Source of the DNA: Mycosarcoma maydis
Taxonomy: Eukaryota; Basidiomycota; Ustilaginomycetes; Ustilaginales
DNA: 64,000 nt
Direction: 5' to 3'
Assembly: GCF_000328475.2 (NCBI RefSeq)
Contig: NC_026479.1
Location: forward strand, 62,001 to 126,000
Shown: positions 44,536 through 54,249 of the stretch, in pieces
Numbering within the stretch: the stretch's first letter is position 1
Layout: every line of letters begins with the position of its first letter
Made by a program: the position numbers and the translations under genes
The notes under the pieces: generated by a model
The model's input: only the letters and a program-made list of their open reading frames with translations
What the model was told of the DNA's origin: nothing
Databases searched by the model: none

Positions 44536-45545
44536 ATGGTCAACGTTCCCAAGACGCGCAGGACTTACTGCAAGGGCAAGCCCTGCAAGAAGCACACGTG
44601 AGTATCCCCGTCGACTATCAGCAGTAGCAGCAGCAGCAGTAGCATAGCAACCACCCGAAGTTGCTAGCAGTGTCAACAGCAGCGAACAAGCAAAACATCA
44701 TGTGGTTCATCAACAAATACTCAGGCAAGGAGGAGCAGACACCCGAGGCTACGCAGACAGAGTATTATGCAGGTTAGACTTGTTATGGGACAGGCAGATT
44801 TGCGAGAGCTACACTGTGACTCGAAGCAGGCGTGTTGGAGATCATGTTCAAGTGCACTGGAGGAATGCTCTAGATCAAAGCACTGTGGTTTGCGCCACTC
44901 TGGCCATTGCACGATGGGCCATCGACGGAAAACTAGGGCTACAAGGATTGAGCATGTATCGCCTCTCCATCAGCGAGCATCAGTGATTTTCACAGGAGTT
45001 GGATAGGAACGAGTTGATGAGGAAGCTAAATATTCAGCACGACGATTGGGCCCATCTTGGATGAAAACTTGGGGAAGAAATTTCTTCTTTGTAGGATGTC
45101 GCACAGCATGAAACTGGACACGGAAAGGGAGAAGGATGTCTCAGCTGAGAAAGCGTTTGCAACGTCCTTGCCGCAGACGATCTCTACGTTGGACTGCTGC
45201 TGCGTTGCTTGCACGTATCTAGCAACTATCATGATCACATCGCTGACCTTCGCAACCTCACGCAATTCGGCACCAACCAATAACAGCCCTCACAAGATCA
45301 CCCAGTACAAGACTGGTAAGGCTTCGCTCTACGCCCAGGGTAAGCGTCGTTACGACAGGAAGCAGAAGGGTTACGGTGGTCAGACCAAGCCCGTCTTCCA
45401 CAAGAAGGCCAAGACCACCAAGAAGGTCGTGCTTCGTCTCGAGTGCACCCAGTGCAAGTACCGATCGCACGTTGCCCTCAAGCGATGCAAGCACTTCGAG
45501 CTCGGTGGTGACAAGAAGCAGAAGAACGCCGCCCTTGTCTTCTAA
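44536..45545 (+). CDS. RPL42: 60S ribosomal protein eL42 (L44/L36A)
   Basis: Exon 1 is 44536-44597 and exon 2 is 45287-45545, giving 106 residues, exactly the family length. The 689-nt intron (GTGAGT to TAACAG) splits the codon for Thr21; the join reads [16 protein letters not shown]. The four zinc-binding Cys are in [10 protein letters not shown] and [10 protein letters not shown]. The [11 protein letters not shown] loop carries Pro56, the residue linked to cycloheximide sensitivity in fungi (Gln gives resistance). The gene is part of the 60S E-site region. Its leader probably has an additional intron ending four bases before the ATG. Confidence 0.96.
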
Positions 45546-46107
45546 GCTTGTTGGTCGTCTTTCCGATTCCATCCTTCCATTCTCTTCTCTCCCCTTTTCG
45601 TCGGTCGAGTTCGGCTTGGTCTTGAATGCATGCATCGATGGATCGTGATCGTGACCTAGTTTCGACTCGCCGACATTCGCCCGTTTATGTTGTTCTTGGG
45701 GGCGTTTCAATGTTTGTGACGCTTTCATGAAAATTGCCGACTTGACTGTCGACGCTGTACTTTTTTCGATTCACCTGCGTCGAGAGGCAATACTGCCTCG
45801 TAAGCGCGATCATCACCACAAAACGAGGTGGCGGATCACTGTAGCCCCACCTCTCACACACTACACACGCAAAATAAGCATCTTTCTCTCGATTTCTCGA
45901 TTTTCGGGTCTGCTCAGTGTTACGTGCTGGGTAGGATGGTGTGGACTCGATTAACCCCAAGGCGTGTGGGCGGGGATGCACGTGTTTGATGAAGGCGAAG
46001 GTGCATGCCTATAGACACGTTGTATTCACGCGCATAGTCAAGGGATGGGAATGAGTGGGAAGGATTGACTGAGATCTATGTGATGAGCAATGTATAACAG
46101 GGAGTTT
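45546..46107. other. Convergent 3' gap between eL42 and zuotin
   Basis: Both flanking genes end here. The sequence after eL42 is T-rich with TTTTCG runs and probably holds its poly(A) site. No gene and no TCACGA array are seen. Confidence 0.5.
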
Positions 46108-47478
46108 CTAAGCAAAAGCGGAAGATTCGATGCCAGCCGCCTTTGCAGCGTTGGCGAACTCGGCCTTGACCGCGTCGGCGGCGGGAGCGGCCTCGGCCTT
46201 CTTCCTGTACTCTGCGAGCTTGGCGGCTTCGAGCTTTTCGCAAAGGGCGTCGAGTTCGTTGAGCTGCGCCTCGATGAGCTGCGGCGTGGGTGCCGAGGAT
46301 TGGAAGTAGTTGTTGTCGGTGATGAGTTTGTTGAGCGCCTTCTTTTCCTTCTTAATCGCCTTCTTGGCGGCTTCCTTGAGCTTTTTCGCATCAGCTTTGG
46401 CAGCCTTCTCCTGTTCGGCAGCTTTGGCCTCTGATTCAGCTTTGCGCTTGGCTTCTTCTTCGGCCTTCTTCTTGTCTTCGGCAGCCTTGCGTGGATCGAC
46501 GCCAGCAGAAGCACCATTGGCGCCAGGACGACCTTTGTTCTTCTTGGCCTCGCGAGCAGCTTTGTCTTCAGCCTTGAACTGCTTGATACGAGGGTCGATG
46601 GAAAGCGCCTTGTCGACGAGGTTGCGCAGACGAGCGTTGTCCTCCTTCTTTCTGCGAGCACGTTCATTTCGGTTCTTCTTCTCAGTGTATCGCTTATCGT
46701 CACGGTTGTCGGAGCCCTCGTTGATCTCCTTGTCAAGGTACTCGAACGATCGCCACGAGTCAAAGTTGTAGAAAAAGTCGTAGAACTCGTTGACCTGGTC
46801 ACGCGTCGAGTTGGCGTCTCCAAGCTTGGGTACCGGTCCGTTCTTGGGCTCGGAGAAACGTCCCTCGCGCTCAAAGATGGGACCCCAGAGAGCGTAGAAC
46901 TTTTCAGCAGCCTCCTTACCTGTGGGAACGGCTTCATCGTCGATCGACTCGTCAACAGAATCAAACTGGCGACGCTTCTCGGGGTTGCTCAAAATCTCGT
47001 GTGCTTTGGCGATACACTTGAAGAACGAGTCGTCGGAAGTGAGGCCCGAAGAGCCGGCTTTCTTGTCGGGGTGGTGCTTGAGCACCTTCTTGCGGTGAGC
47101 GATCTTGATCTGCTCCTGAGTCGCCTTCCATCGCAAAGCCGACAGACCAAGCACCGCATAGTGGTCTTGCGTCTTCCACTCCTTGGGGTCGCGGGCGAGG
47201 AGCTCCTCGGATTCCTCCTCGTCACCGACGCCGGCATCATCTTCTCCATTGGCAGCAGCGGCGGCGGCAGCGGCGGCAAGAGAATCCGAGATGATCTTGT
47301 CGTCCTCGGCAAAGGTGAGCTTGTTGAGCTCTCGTCGCTTGTGCGCGAGGAAGGCAGGCCCAACGGGCTGAAGGACGTGGGTAGAAGGCGCCGAGAGGGT
47401 ACTAGCCGACGACTGGCCAGGCTTGAAGCCGGCAGGAGCCGCCGAGAGCTCGTAGGGAAGGTCGATAAAGACGGACAT
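46108..47478 (-). CDS. ZUO1: Zuotin, ribosome-associated J-domain chaperone
   Basis: A 456-residue intronless protein starting at ATG 47478 (MSVFIDLPYE). The J-domain begins at about residue 105 (DHYAVLGLSALRW), with HPD at 136-138 needed to stimulate Hsp70. The zuotin homology region follows (FDSVDESIDDEAVPTG and WGPIFEREGRFSEPKNGPVP near 195-215, FYDFFYNFDSWRSFEYLD near 235). A long Lys/Ala/Glu charged region then binds the ribosome. Zuotin pairs with Ssz1 in the ribosome-associated complex and activates Ssb on nascent chains. Yeast Zuo1 is 433 residues, so the length is normal. It is divergent from seryl-tRNA synthetase across a repeat-rich promoter. Confidence 0.95.
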   Translation of the reverse strand: MSVFIDLPYELSAAPAGFKPGQSSASTLSAPSTHVLQPVGPAFLAHKRRELNKLTFAEDDKIISDSLAAAAAAAAANGEDDAGVGDEEESEELLARDPKEWKTQDHYAVLGLSALRWKATQEQIKIAHRKKVLKHHPDKKAGSSGLTSDDSFFKCIAKAHEILSNPEKRRQFDSVDESIDDEAVPTGKEAAEKFYALWGPIFEREGRFSEPKNGPVPKLGDANSTRDQVNEFYDFFYNFDSWRSFEYLDKEINEGSDNRDDKRYTEKKNRNERARRKKEDNARLRNLVDKALSIDPRIKQFKAEDKAAREAKKNKGRPGANGASAGVDPRKAAEDKKKAEEEAKRKAESEAKAAEQEKAAKADAKKLKEAAKKAIKKEKKALNKLITDNNYFQSSAPTPQLIEAQLNELDALCEKLEAAKLAEYRKKAEAAPAADAVKAEFANAAKAAGIESSAFA

Positions 47479-47547
47479 GATTGGGACTAGATGATGATGG
47501 CAAAGAAGGTGACAGCGTGTGTGCCGTCTTTCAAAATCTTTTTGGCC

Positions 47548-47862
47548 GTATTCGTGATTTGCACGTTGATTCGAGCATTCGTGATTTGTCTTCTCGTGTC
47601 GATCAAACCGAGATGCTTTCTCAGCAGCAAAGCGCCAACTCTGTGACGCTTCTTCGTGCTTGGCCTAAAATCGTGAATCACGAATCATGACATCGCGAAA
47701 ATCACGAATAATTGTCGAAAAAAGTTTTGGTTTTTCAGATTTGGCACCACGCAAAACTCACGAACAAACGAAGTGGTAAACACTGATCGGGATCGGGAAA
47801 TTGAATCGTGAATCGTAAAACATGAAATCACGAAGAATCCAATCGTGAATAATCGTGACTGT
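47548..47862. repeat. TCACGA/TCGTGA cluster in the zuotin-SerRS promoter
   Basis: About nine A/T-flanked cores in 310 bases (ATTCGTGATT, AATCGTGAAT, AATCACGAAT), some adjacent in opposite orientation near 47670-47710. It occupies most of the 584-base gap between the two divergent genes. Confidence 0.88.
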
Positions 47863-48062
47863 GCTTTGTTCGTATCTCTGAGCGCGAGAGCGTGAGTCAA
47901 GCTTCACAAATAGAGTCACGAGTGACAGGACAGATCTGAGCTACGCTTGGCTTGGCTTTCTCGCACAAGAAAAAGTGTACTTGGCTCCAGCCAGACGGAA
48001 ATCCAACACTCAACTGCTTCTTCATTCTCGTCCTCTTGCCCTAGCAAAAGCCCTGATACATC

Positions 48063-49421
48063 ATGATCGACCTCTTGCTTCTCCAGCCCGACAAGGGCGG
48101 CAATCCGCAACTCGTCAAGGATTCGCAAAAGAAGCGAAACGCCTCCGAGGAGCTCGTCGACGAAGTGCTCGCCCTCTACAAGAACTGGGTTTCGCTTCAA
48201 AAGGATCTCGATGTCGCGCGTCGAGATGTCAACGCCGTCCAGGCTGAGATCACCAAGCTGCGCAAAGCCAAAGAGAACGCCGATGAGCAGATGGCCAAGA
48301 AGAAGGAGCTCGATGCCAAGGTCAACCAACTCAAGCCTACCGTCGTAGCTGCCGAACAGGAGATGAAGACCAAAGCCATGCAGATCGGCAACATTGTCGG
48401 CGACAAGGTACCTATCAGCAATACCGAAGACGACAATGCCGAGCTTCGCAAGTGGCACCCGGATGGGCCCAACGCACAGGTGGAGAAGAAGGAGGGCATT
48501 TTGAGTCACCACGAGGTCATGTACCGCCTGGAACTGTTCGACACGGAACGTGGAACCAAGATCTCGGGTCATCGTGGATTCTTTCTCACTGGCGACGGTG
48601 TCGATCTCAACCAGGCGCTCATCAACTACGGCCTGGACTTTTTGCGTAAAAAGGACTACAAGAAGATCATGACGCCCTTTATGATGCGTAAGGAAGTCAT
48701 GGCCAAGACGGCGCAGCTCGACCAGTTTGACGAAGAGCTTTACAAGGTGACGGGGGATGAAGATGACAAGTACCTGATCGCCACCTCGGAACAGCCCATC
48801 TCGGCGCTGCACTCGGATGAAGTGTTTACCGAACCCGCCAAGCAGCTGCCCATTCGCTACGCCGGCTACTCGACCTGTTTCCGCAAAGAAGCCGGATCGC
48901 ACGGCAAGGACACCTGGGGAATCTTCCGTGTCCACCAATTTGAAAAAGTGGAACAATTCTGCATCACCGACCCCGCTTCGTCATGGGACATGCTCGAACA
49001 GATGCTCGCCAACTCGGAAGAGTTCTACCAGTCGTTGCAACTGCCGTACCATGTTGTAGCCATCGTCTCTGGTGCGCTCAACAACGCAGCTGCCATGAAG
49101 TACGACTTGGAAGCCTGGTTCCCGTTCCAGGGAGAGTACAAGGAGCTTGTCTCGTGCAGCAACTGCACTGACTACCAGTCCAGACGTCTGGACGTGAGGT
49201 GCGGTTTCAAGAAGCCCGGCGACACCAAGCAGACTTTCGTTCACATGCTCAACGGTACGCTTTGTGCTACCGAGAGAGCGCTCTGCTGCGTGGTCGAGAA
49301 TTGGCAGACTCCAGAGGGACTCAAGATTCCCCCACCACTCCAGCCCTACATGGGCGGAAGGGACTTCTTGCCTTGGGTCAGGGAGTTGCCCAAGAACACG
49401 ACTAGCCAAAAGAAGAAGTAA
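48063..49421 (+). CDS. Seryl-tRNA synthetase, cytosolic
   Basis: A 452-residue intronless protein with ATG in CATCATGATC. The N-terminal long coiled-coil arm that grips tRNA-Ser covers about 10-105 (for example LRKAKENADEQMAKKKELD). Class II motifs follow: motif 1 region LINYGLDFLRKKDYKKIMTP, TSEQPISALHSDE, motif 2 FRKEAGSHGKDTWGIFRVHQ and motif 3 LNGTLCATERALCCVVENWQ. The C-terminus ends in a short Lys tail (TTSQKKK) as in other eukaryotic cytosolic enzymes. It charges tRNA-Ser and the precursor for selenocysteine where that exists. No mitochondrial leader was seen. A 346-codon antisense frame is a shadow. Confidence 0.96.
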   Translation: MIDLLLLQPDKGGNPQLVKDSQKKRNASEELVDEVLALYKNWVSLQKDLDVARRDVNAVQAEITKLRKAKENADEQMAKKKELDAKVNQLKPTVVAAEQEMKTKAMQIGNIVGDKVPISNTEDDNAELRKWHPDGPNAQVEKKEGILSHHEVMYRLELFDTERGTKISGHRGFFLTGDGVDLNQALINYGLDFLRKKDYKKIMTPFMMRKEVMAKTAQLDQFDEELYKVTGDEDDKYLIATSEQPISALHSDEVFTEPAKQLPIRYAGYSTCFRKEAGSHGKDTWGIFRVHQFEKVEQFCITDPASSWDMLEQMLANSEEFYQSLQLPYHVVAIVSGALNNAAAMKYDLEAWFPFQGEYKELVSCSNCTDYQSRRLDVRCGFKKPGDTKQTFVHMLNGTLCATERALCCVVENWQTPEGLKIPPPLQPYMGGRDFLPWVRELPKNTTSQKKK

Positions 49422-49679
49422 GAGAGGTCGACCACTGTTTTCTCGTACAAAAGCATCCCTTTCCTGCAGCGTCTCACCTTGGGCCGATTTTCCAGGTGCA
49501 AACTACACCCACACAACCAGACACGCATTTCGACACACATAGTCCTGTGTAAATAGGAGTCGTACCTGACCAACCGACAAGGTGAGAACCATCTAACGTA
49601 GTAGCTGTTCAGAATGGAATGCGAAAACTCTACAGTGCCAGAGTGCGAAATGGAATGCGGATTCGTGATTGCATCGACT

Positions 49680-50765
49680 TCAGAACCACTCGTGAGCGTG
49701 ACCAGCCTGTTCGGCAATGCACACATCGATGGAATCGCCAAAGTAGCCGGGCTCTTGGTGGTTCAATGCGGTGACACATTGTGAATGGCCATCAGTGTCG
49801 CCGAGAACGTAGCAGAGATATCCCACGGGGGCGATGAAGGCTTTGTCTGTATAGTCGACCAACGCTTTGGGCTCTCTTGCAGCTATGTCTACACCGGCGG
49901 GGATAGTGGGGAAGTTGAAAGCCTTGCTACTTCGTACCGATCGATGTGCGTGTTGCAGGAGTGGCACGATAGACGGATCGCCAGTAGTGGCTAGGTAGTG
50001 TGCGAGGCGCCAGGGTGTGCGACAAGCGTTCCAGTTGAGTGCACCGTCGTGTTCGGATTCCAGCAATTTGGCGCGCGCTGGTTGCCAGGTTTGGCTCATA
50101 GTGTTGTACGTCAGAAAATCGGGTAGCAGACCTGTGCTTCCACCACAGCAGAGCGCTGCTTGTTTCGTCGATTGCAATACCCACTCCCACCGACTTCGCT
50201 CGGAAGCGTCGGAATGCATACGAGAAAATAGCGCGAAGGCGGAAAGGATAAAGTCGCTCGTTCGCGTGGAATCGTACAACTTTTTTGCCTCTGCAGAATC
50301 ACAATTGGCCCAATCGCCAAGTAACGGCGTCCCGAGATGCGGATGAATCGTATACTTGAGAATGGCACTCGCCAACCGATCCGCTTCCAACTTGTATCTC
50401 TGATCGCCAAACGTCTTTGCGCCAAGGTAGAGCGAAGACGCAATATCAATGTCTCCATCGGTAGCCGAGGTTCGACCGTCTTCTTCCACATATGGCTCTA
50501 CGGATGCATTGGAACCAGGCTGGTGAGGAGAACGTATTTGCCAACACATCAATCCGTGTTCGTTACGGAAACCTTGGAAGAAAGCCAGCAGTCCGTCGAA
50601 ATCGGATCGGTTGCGATGGAGCACAGAAATGAGCATAGCATATCCGTGCGCTTCCGAGCAGGTGATTGCATTGCCATTATCGCCTTTGCCATTGTAGTAG
50701 CAGTATAGACCGACCGCGGAGCTGCGCAAATATGTGTCTCTCCATCGCACGTACTTGGCCTCCAT
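49680..50765 (-). CDS. Glycoside hydrolase family 8 (chitosanase/endoglucanase/xylanase type)
   Basis: A 361-residue intronless protein starting at ATG 50765. It has the GH8 layout: an N-terminal W-x-D/Y helix, the acid-residue motif TCSEAHGYAML with Glu38 (SEGQGYGM in bacterial members), FDGLLAFFQGF, and the family signature ATDGDIDIASSLYLGAK with Asp103 and Asp105. LLGDWANCDSAEA and further inner helices of the (alpha/alpha)6 barrel follow, with ALNWNACRTPWRLAHYL near residue 245. The family hydrolyses beta-1,4-glucans, xylans or chitosan by inversion. GH8 is mainly bacterial, so transfer is likely in its past. No signal peptide is present from this start, so the product would be cytosolic unless an upstream exon exists. 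The gene is convergent with SerRS (258-base gap). Confidence 0.85.
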   Translation of the reverse strand: MEAKYVRWRDTYLRSSAVGLYCYYNGKGDNGNAITCSEAHGYAMLISVLHRNRSDFDGLLAFFQGFRNEHGLMCWQIRSPHQPGSNASVEPYVEEDGRTSATDGDIDIASSLYLGAKTFGDQRYKLEADRLASAILKYTIHPHLGTPLLGDWANCDSAEAKKLYDSTRTSDFILSAFALFSRMHSDASERSRWEWVLQSTKQAALCCGGSTGLLPDFLTYNTMSQTWQPARAKLLESEHDGALNWNACRTPWRLAHYLATTGDPSIVPLLQHAHRSVRSSKAFNFPTIPAGVDIAAREPKALVDYTDKAFIAPVGYLCYVLGDTDGHSQCVTALNHQEPGYFGDSIDVCIAEQAGHAHEWF

Positions 50766-51690
50766 CTTTAGACTTGATTGTCTTTGTGATTGCGGCCGTT
50801 GTTGGTGCTCGTTGTGGGATAAGCACGGTCCCTGGTCAGGTCAGACAGAGTGTGTGTGATAGTGCACGTGTGCCGCATACAGCTTTTCGGCGCCGTGTTG
50901 GCATTCATCGACCTTCACCTGCACGGACCGCCAACGAAACAGCCTCCCGCAAGCCGTGACTCACACCTGTTTGCATGTTGGGGTTCACGATTCGTGATTC
51001 GTGTTTTGTTTGCCAAAGCATAACTTACGTGATAAATCGTGAATTCGTGATTCTTTCTTCTACAAAATTCACGATTCACGATTATCGCTCGCTTGTCGCC
51101 AACTTGTTCCTACCTCGAACCGCCGGCTAGCAAGCTGAAATGTATGCCAGCCACCAACGCATTCAAGTTCTCCCCACCCGACTGCTGTCGAACAACAACG
51201 TCTTGATTCAAGCGTGAGCACAAAGACTAAGCAAGACCCCACATGCACCACACAATTTGGGCTCATTTGCTCTGCTTTTCTTCAGTGGCTGTCGGATGAT
51301 ATCATATCAAGATTTTGATTGAATACGGCTCACCCTTTCTGACAGGGACCGCAAGATGCATGTGGGTGAATGCGGAGGAAGAAGGATCGACATAGTGTAC
51401 ATGACAGTATATGAGAGGGGGAGGTCGAATGACCAGCGCCGTTTCCTGGATCCCTTACGACGGTATCACCTTGAACAAGGGGACGAACCTCGTTTCCAAA
51501 GCTAAAGCTGGATGGGGGAGTACGACCCTGGGGCTGAAAAAAGGGGAATTTCAGCAGGGGAGAGGCATGACAACGGGTTCTCTTCGTGATGTTTGTTGAT
51601 TACGCGATCACGGAATTACATTTTGGGGGTAAGGCGCGCGGGACCTGCTGCTAGAGTTGTATCCCACAGTAGGAGAGCAGGATGATGCGC
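50766..51690. promoter_or_regulatory. Intergenic region upstream of the GH8 gene
   Basis: It contains a possible short upstream frame of 46 codons on the minus strand (50908-50768) that ends two bases before the GH8 ATG. It also holds a TCACGA/TCGTGA cluster at 50.99-51.08 kb and, on the right, the 3' flank of uS8. No other gene was seen. Confidence 0.45.
50985..51083. repeat. TCACGA/TCGTGA cluster upstream of GH8
   Basis: About six A/T-flanked cores in 100 bases, including adjacent opposite-orientation pairs (TTCACGATTCGTGATT at 50985-51000). It lies 220-320 bases upstream of the GH8 start. Confidence 0.9.
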
Positions 51691-52741
51691 TTAGTAGAAG
51701 AAGCCGAGGATCTTGCCGGCAACGTGCTTGCGACGAGCCTCCTCGTGGTCCATGATACCGGCCGAGGTGGTCAGGACGACGTAACCGAACGAACGCGCGG
51801 GCAGGAGCTGCTGAACCCAGTTCTCAATCTGACCGAGCTGGACGTTGAAGCGCGGCGAGATGACACCACACTTGTTGATGCGGCCGTTGAGCTGGATGAC
51901 AACCTTACCGGAGCGGTGGTCGTCGACCTCCTCGAACTCGCCAATGTAGCCTGCGATAATGCAACAGTGAACGACCAATAGCAGCCAGGTCAGTCAATCC
52001 GAATCGTAAGCCGAATCAGTGCCAGCACAGCAAGACATGCACATCGCATCTCGACGGGGGAAAGACCAGGAGCGAACCAGAAAGGGGTCACGGAAGAATA
52101 ATGTAGCACGCCAGAAATTTGCGCAGATTCGAGGTGAGCATATATGAGCCCCTCCACGCGGTAAGCATAGCAATTGCAGCTTTGCTTTTCCGGAGCCTTA
52201 AAGATGAACGCTGGTGTGTGCAACCTTCTCGCAAAGAGAATGTCACAAGCCAGATGCCCATTAGTTATAACTCCGGGAATGATTGGTTGTTTTGGTTTCC
52301 TAGCCGACTTTGTCTTGCCACATAGCTTTCCCGCGATGCAAGGAGAACGCCGACCCCCTCACAGCTGCGTCGAATCGACCATCCCTCCCGCTGTCTACTC
52401 GTCCAATGCACTACTGCGAAATCCTTTCCACTTTGTCGAAGATGAACATGATGAGGGAGAAAGATGCGATGTGATGCCGTGCGATGTCACGACGAGGCGA
52501 TGAAAACTTACCGTGCTTCTGCATAACCGAGAGGAACTTGATGACGACCTTGGACGAGGGTCGGACAAGCACCTGGCGCTTACCCTTGCGCTCGGCGTTG
52601 ACAATGCTGTTAAGAGCGTCGTTCTGTTGAGTTGAACACGAGGGTGGAAAGAGGCATTAGCGTTGAGTTCGGAGCGAGGTGGGCTAATAGCGACATGACT
52701 GCTGAGAGCGCAAGACTTACAAGAACGGAAATGCGAACCAT
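51691..52741 (-). CDS. RPS22: 40S ribosomal protein uS8 (S22/S15A)
   Basis: Exons are 52741-52721 (seven codons, MVRISVL), 52623-52512 and 51950-51691, giving 130 residues, the exact family length. Introns are 97 and 561 nt, with GTAAGT donors and CTGTTCTG/CTGCG complements giving CAG acceptors. The protein is near-invariant uS8: [20 protein letters not shown], then [20 protein letters not shown] and the end [12 protein letters not shown]. It belongs to the small subunit body, binding helix 21 of 18S rRNA. It is divergent from eS17. Confidence 0.96.
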
Positions 52742-54249
52742 GATGGGCGATTATGTGATCTACTGGGCAGGTACAGGTGAAGCAAAGGGCGGAAAGATTG
52801 GTGGTAAGTTGGATGACCTGTTCTGCACCAGTCGTAATTACTAGTGACGTCCCCAACACGAGCCGACCGAGCAAGGTGAATGCAAGCGCGGGTTGCCAAG
52901 AGATGGATCTGGAGAGGTACAGGCCGGCTAGATACGGGCTACCGTGCACATGTCCAAAGTTGGTGCACGGAAGGGTCGTTTGAGGAATGCTGATGCCGAA
53001 GTCGAGGCGAGAGCACTGGAATGAACGGAGAGCGCTACAATACCAATGGAATTGGTCCTCTCTGCTAACGCTGTGCTCGACTGCGATCGATTGTGACAAC
53101 ACGTCTGCATGTGCCATTGCCATGAGCTGAGAACCAACGAGCTGGTCGGGTTGTTTGTAGATGCATTCAAGATTTGCAAGCAAGTGAATTACACATGCTT
53201 TATCCGGCGTCGATACAAAGTACGAATACTGCCGACAGTACTGCTCTTGCTGGTTCAGAACACATTGTGCCGGCCTGAGATTTGTCGAGCTGCATGTGTT
53301 TGCAATCAATGTCGGATAGAGGCTGGCTGCTTGTGATGGCTTTACTTGTCTCGAACGATGGTCGGTGGCTGACTCGGTCGGTCGACGATGGGAGGTGGCT
53401 GCAAATGCTACTAACCTTGAAGAGGTGATGACCAGAGGACCGGTTGATAAAAGATGGTGTAGGAGAGGAGAAGCTGAAGGGATACAGTGATACAATGTCC
53501 ACAACGACGCCGGCCATCTGCACTGTTCATGAGCATGATTCGCAATAGATTCTCGCACTCACTCTGACACACACACACACACACACACACACAGAACGAG
53601 CCTTTGTCGTCCAACATGTCTCGTGTGCATCCTTCTCTGTCTGCTGGTCTGCAACCCTAAAATTCCTGGATAGTTCTCTTAGCTGTTATTGAAACCTGTC
53701 CTCTCTCTCTCGCCCGCGTGTCTGGCTGCTTTCTTCGCAAGCTCCCATTTCTCACAACCAAGCTTCTCGTTCGCTGCAAACAAGGCAGCAAGCCAACACC
53801 ATTTCAATGCCAGACCGAATTTTCTGACGATAATATGTTCTAATTACAATTTTGCAGGAAATGTCACGTGCAGGATCGCGGCCGAGTCAACTCAATACAA
53901 CAAATTTGGATTCTTATTTTGGTGAGCAGAACAAAGAGTTTAGGTAGGCAGACGGCGCGAGTTGAGCATGGCTTCAACGGAGCCTAATGAGCTGCCAGAT
54001 TTCCAAAGGAGCAGCGAGATTGGCAATGTCGCAACTAGGGACGGCGGAAGCGACAGTCAGAAGCTAGCCAACCAGTCAGCCCGTCAGCGACTCACCAGAC
54101 TTGTCGCAGCCAGAGAGACGGTGTCAGAGAGCCAGAGCAACAGCCAGCCAGTGTGCCAGACCGAGTCAAGCCAGTCTTGAACTTCTTCATCATCTTCCTC
54201 ACGATCACACTCCACCGTCACCTTACTCTAACGTCAAGAATCAGTCAAT
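52742..54249. promoter_or_regulatory. Shared divergent region of uS8 and eS17
   Basis: A 1.5-kb region between two divergent ribosomal protein genes. It contains an (AC)n microsatellite and an E-box palindrome at 53865-53870 (GTCACGTGC). One TCACGA core lies near 54202, with no array. Long open frames on the minus strand start at non-ATG codons and have low-complexity translation. Confidence 0.45.
53567..53593 (+). repeat. (AC)n microsatellite
   Basis: About thirteen uninterrupted AC units in the uS8-eS17 divergent region. Confidence 0.97.

Noticed and set aside
45001..45160. Box C/D snoRNA in the eL42 intron
   Set aside because: A TTGATGA near 45013 resembles a C box, but the nearest CTGA is about 130 bases away and no terminal stem pairs.
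47916..48956. 346-codon frame antisense to seryl-tRNA synthetase
   Set aside because: A shadow of the conserved SerRS reading frame; no family match.
52395..53558. 387-codon minus-strand frame overlapping uS8
   Set aside because: It starts at a non-ATG codon in the AC repeat, overlaps the uS8 exons in another frame and reads as low-complexity Ser/His sequence.
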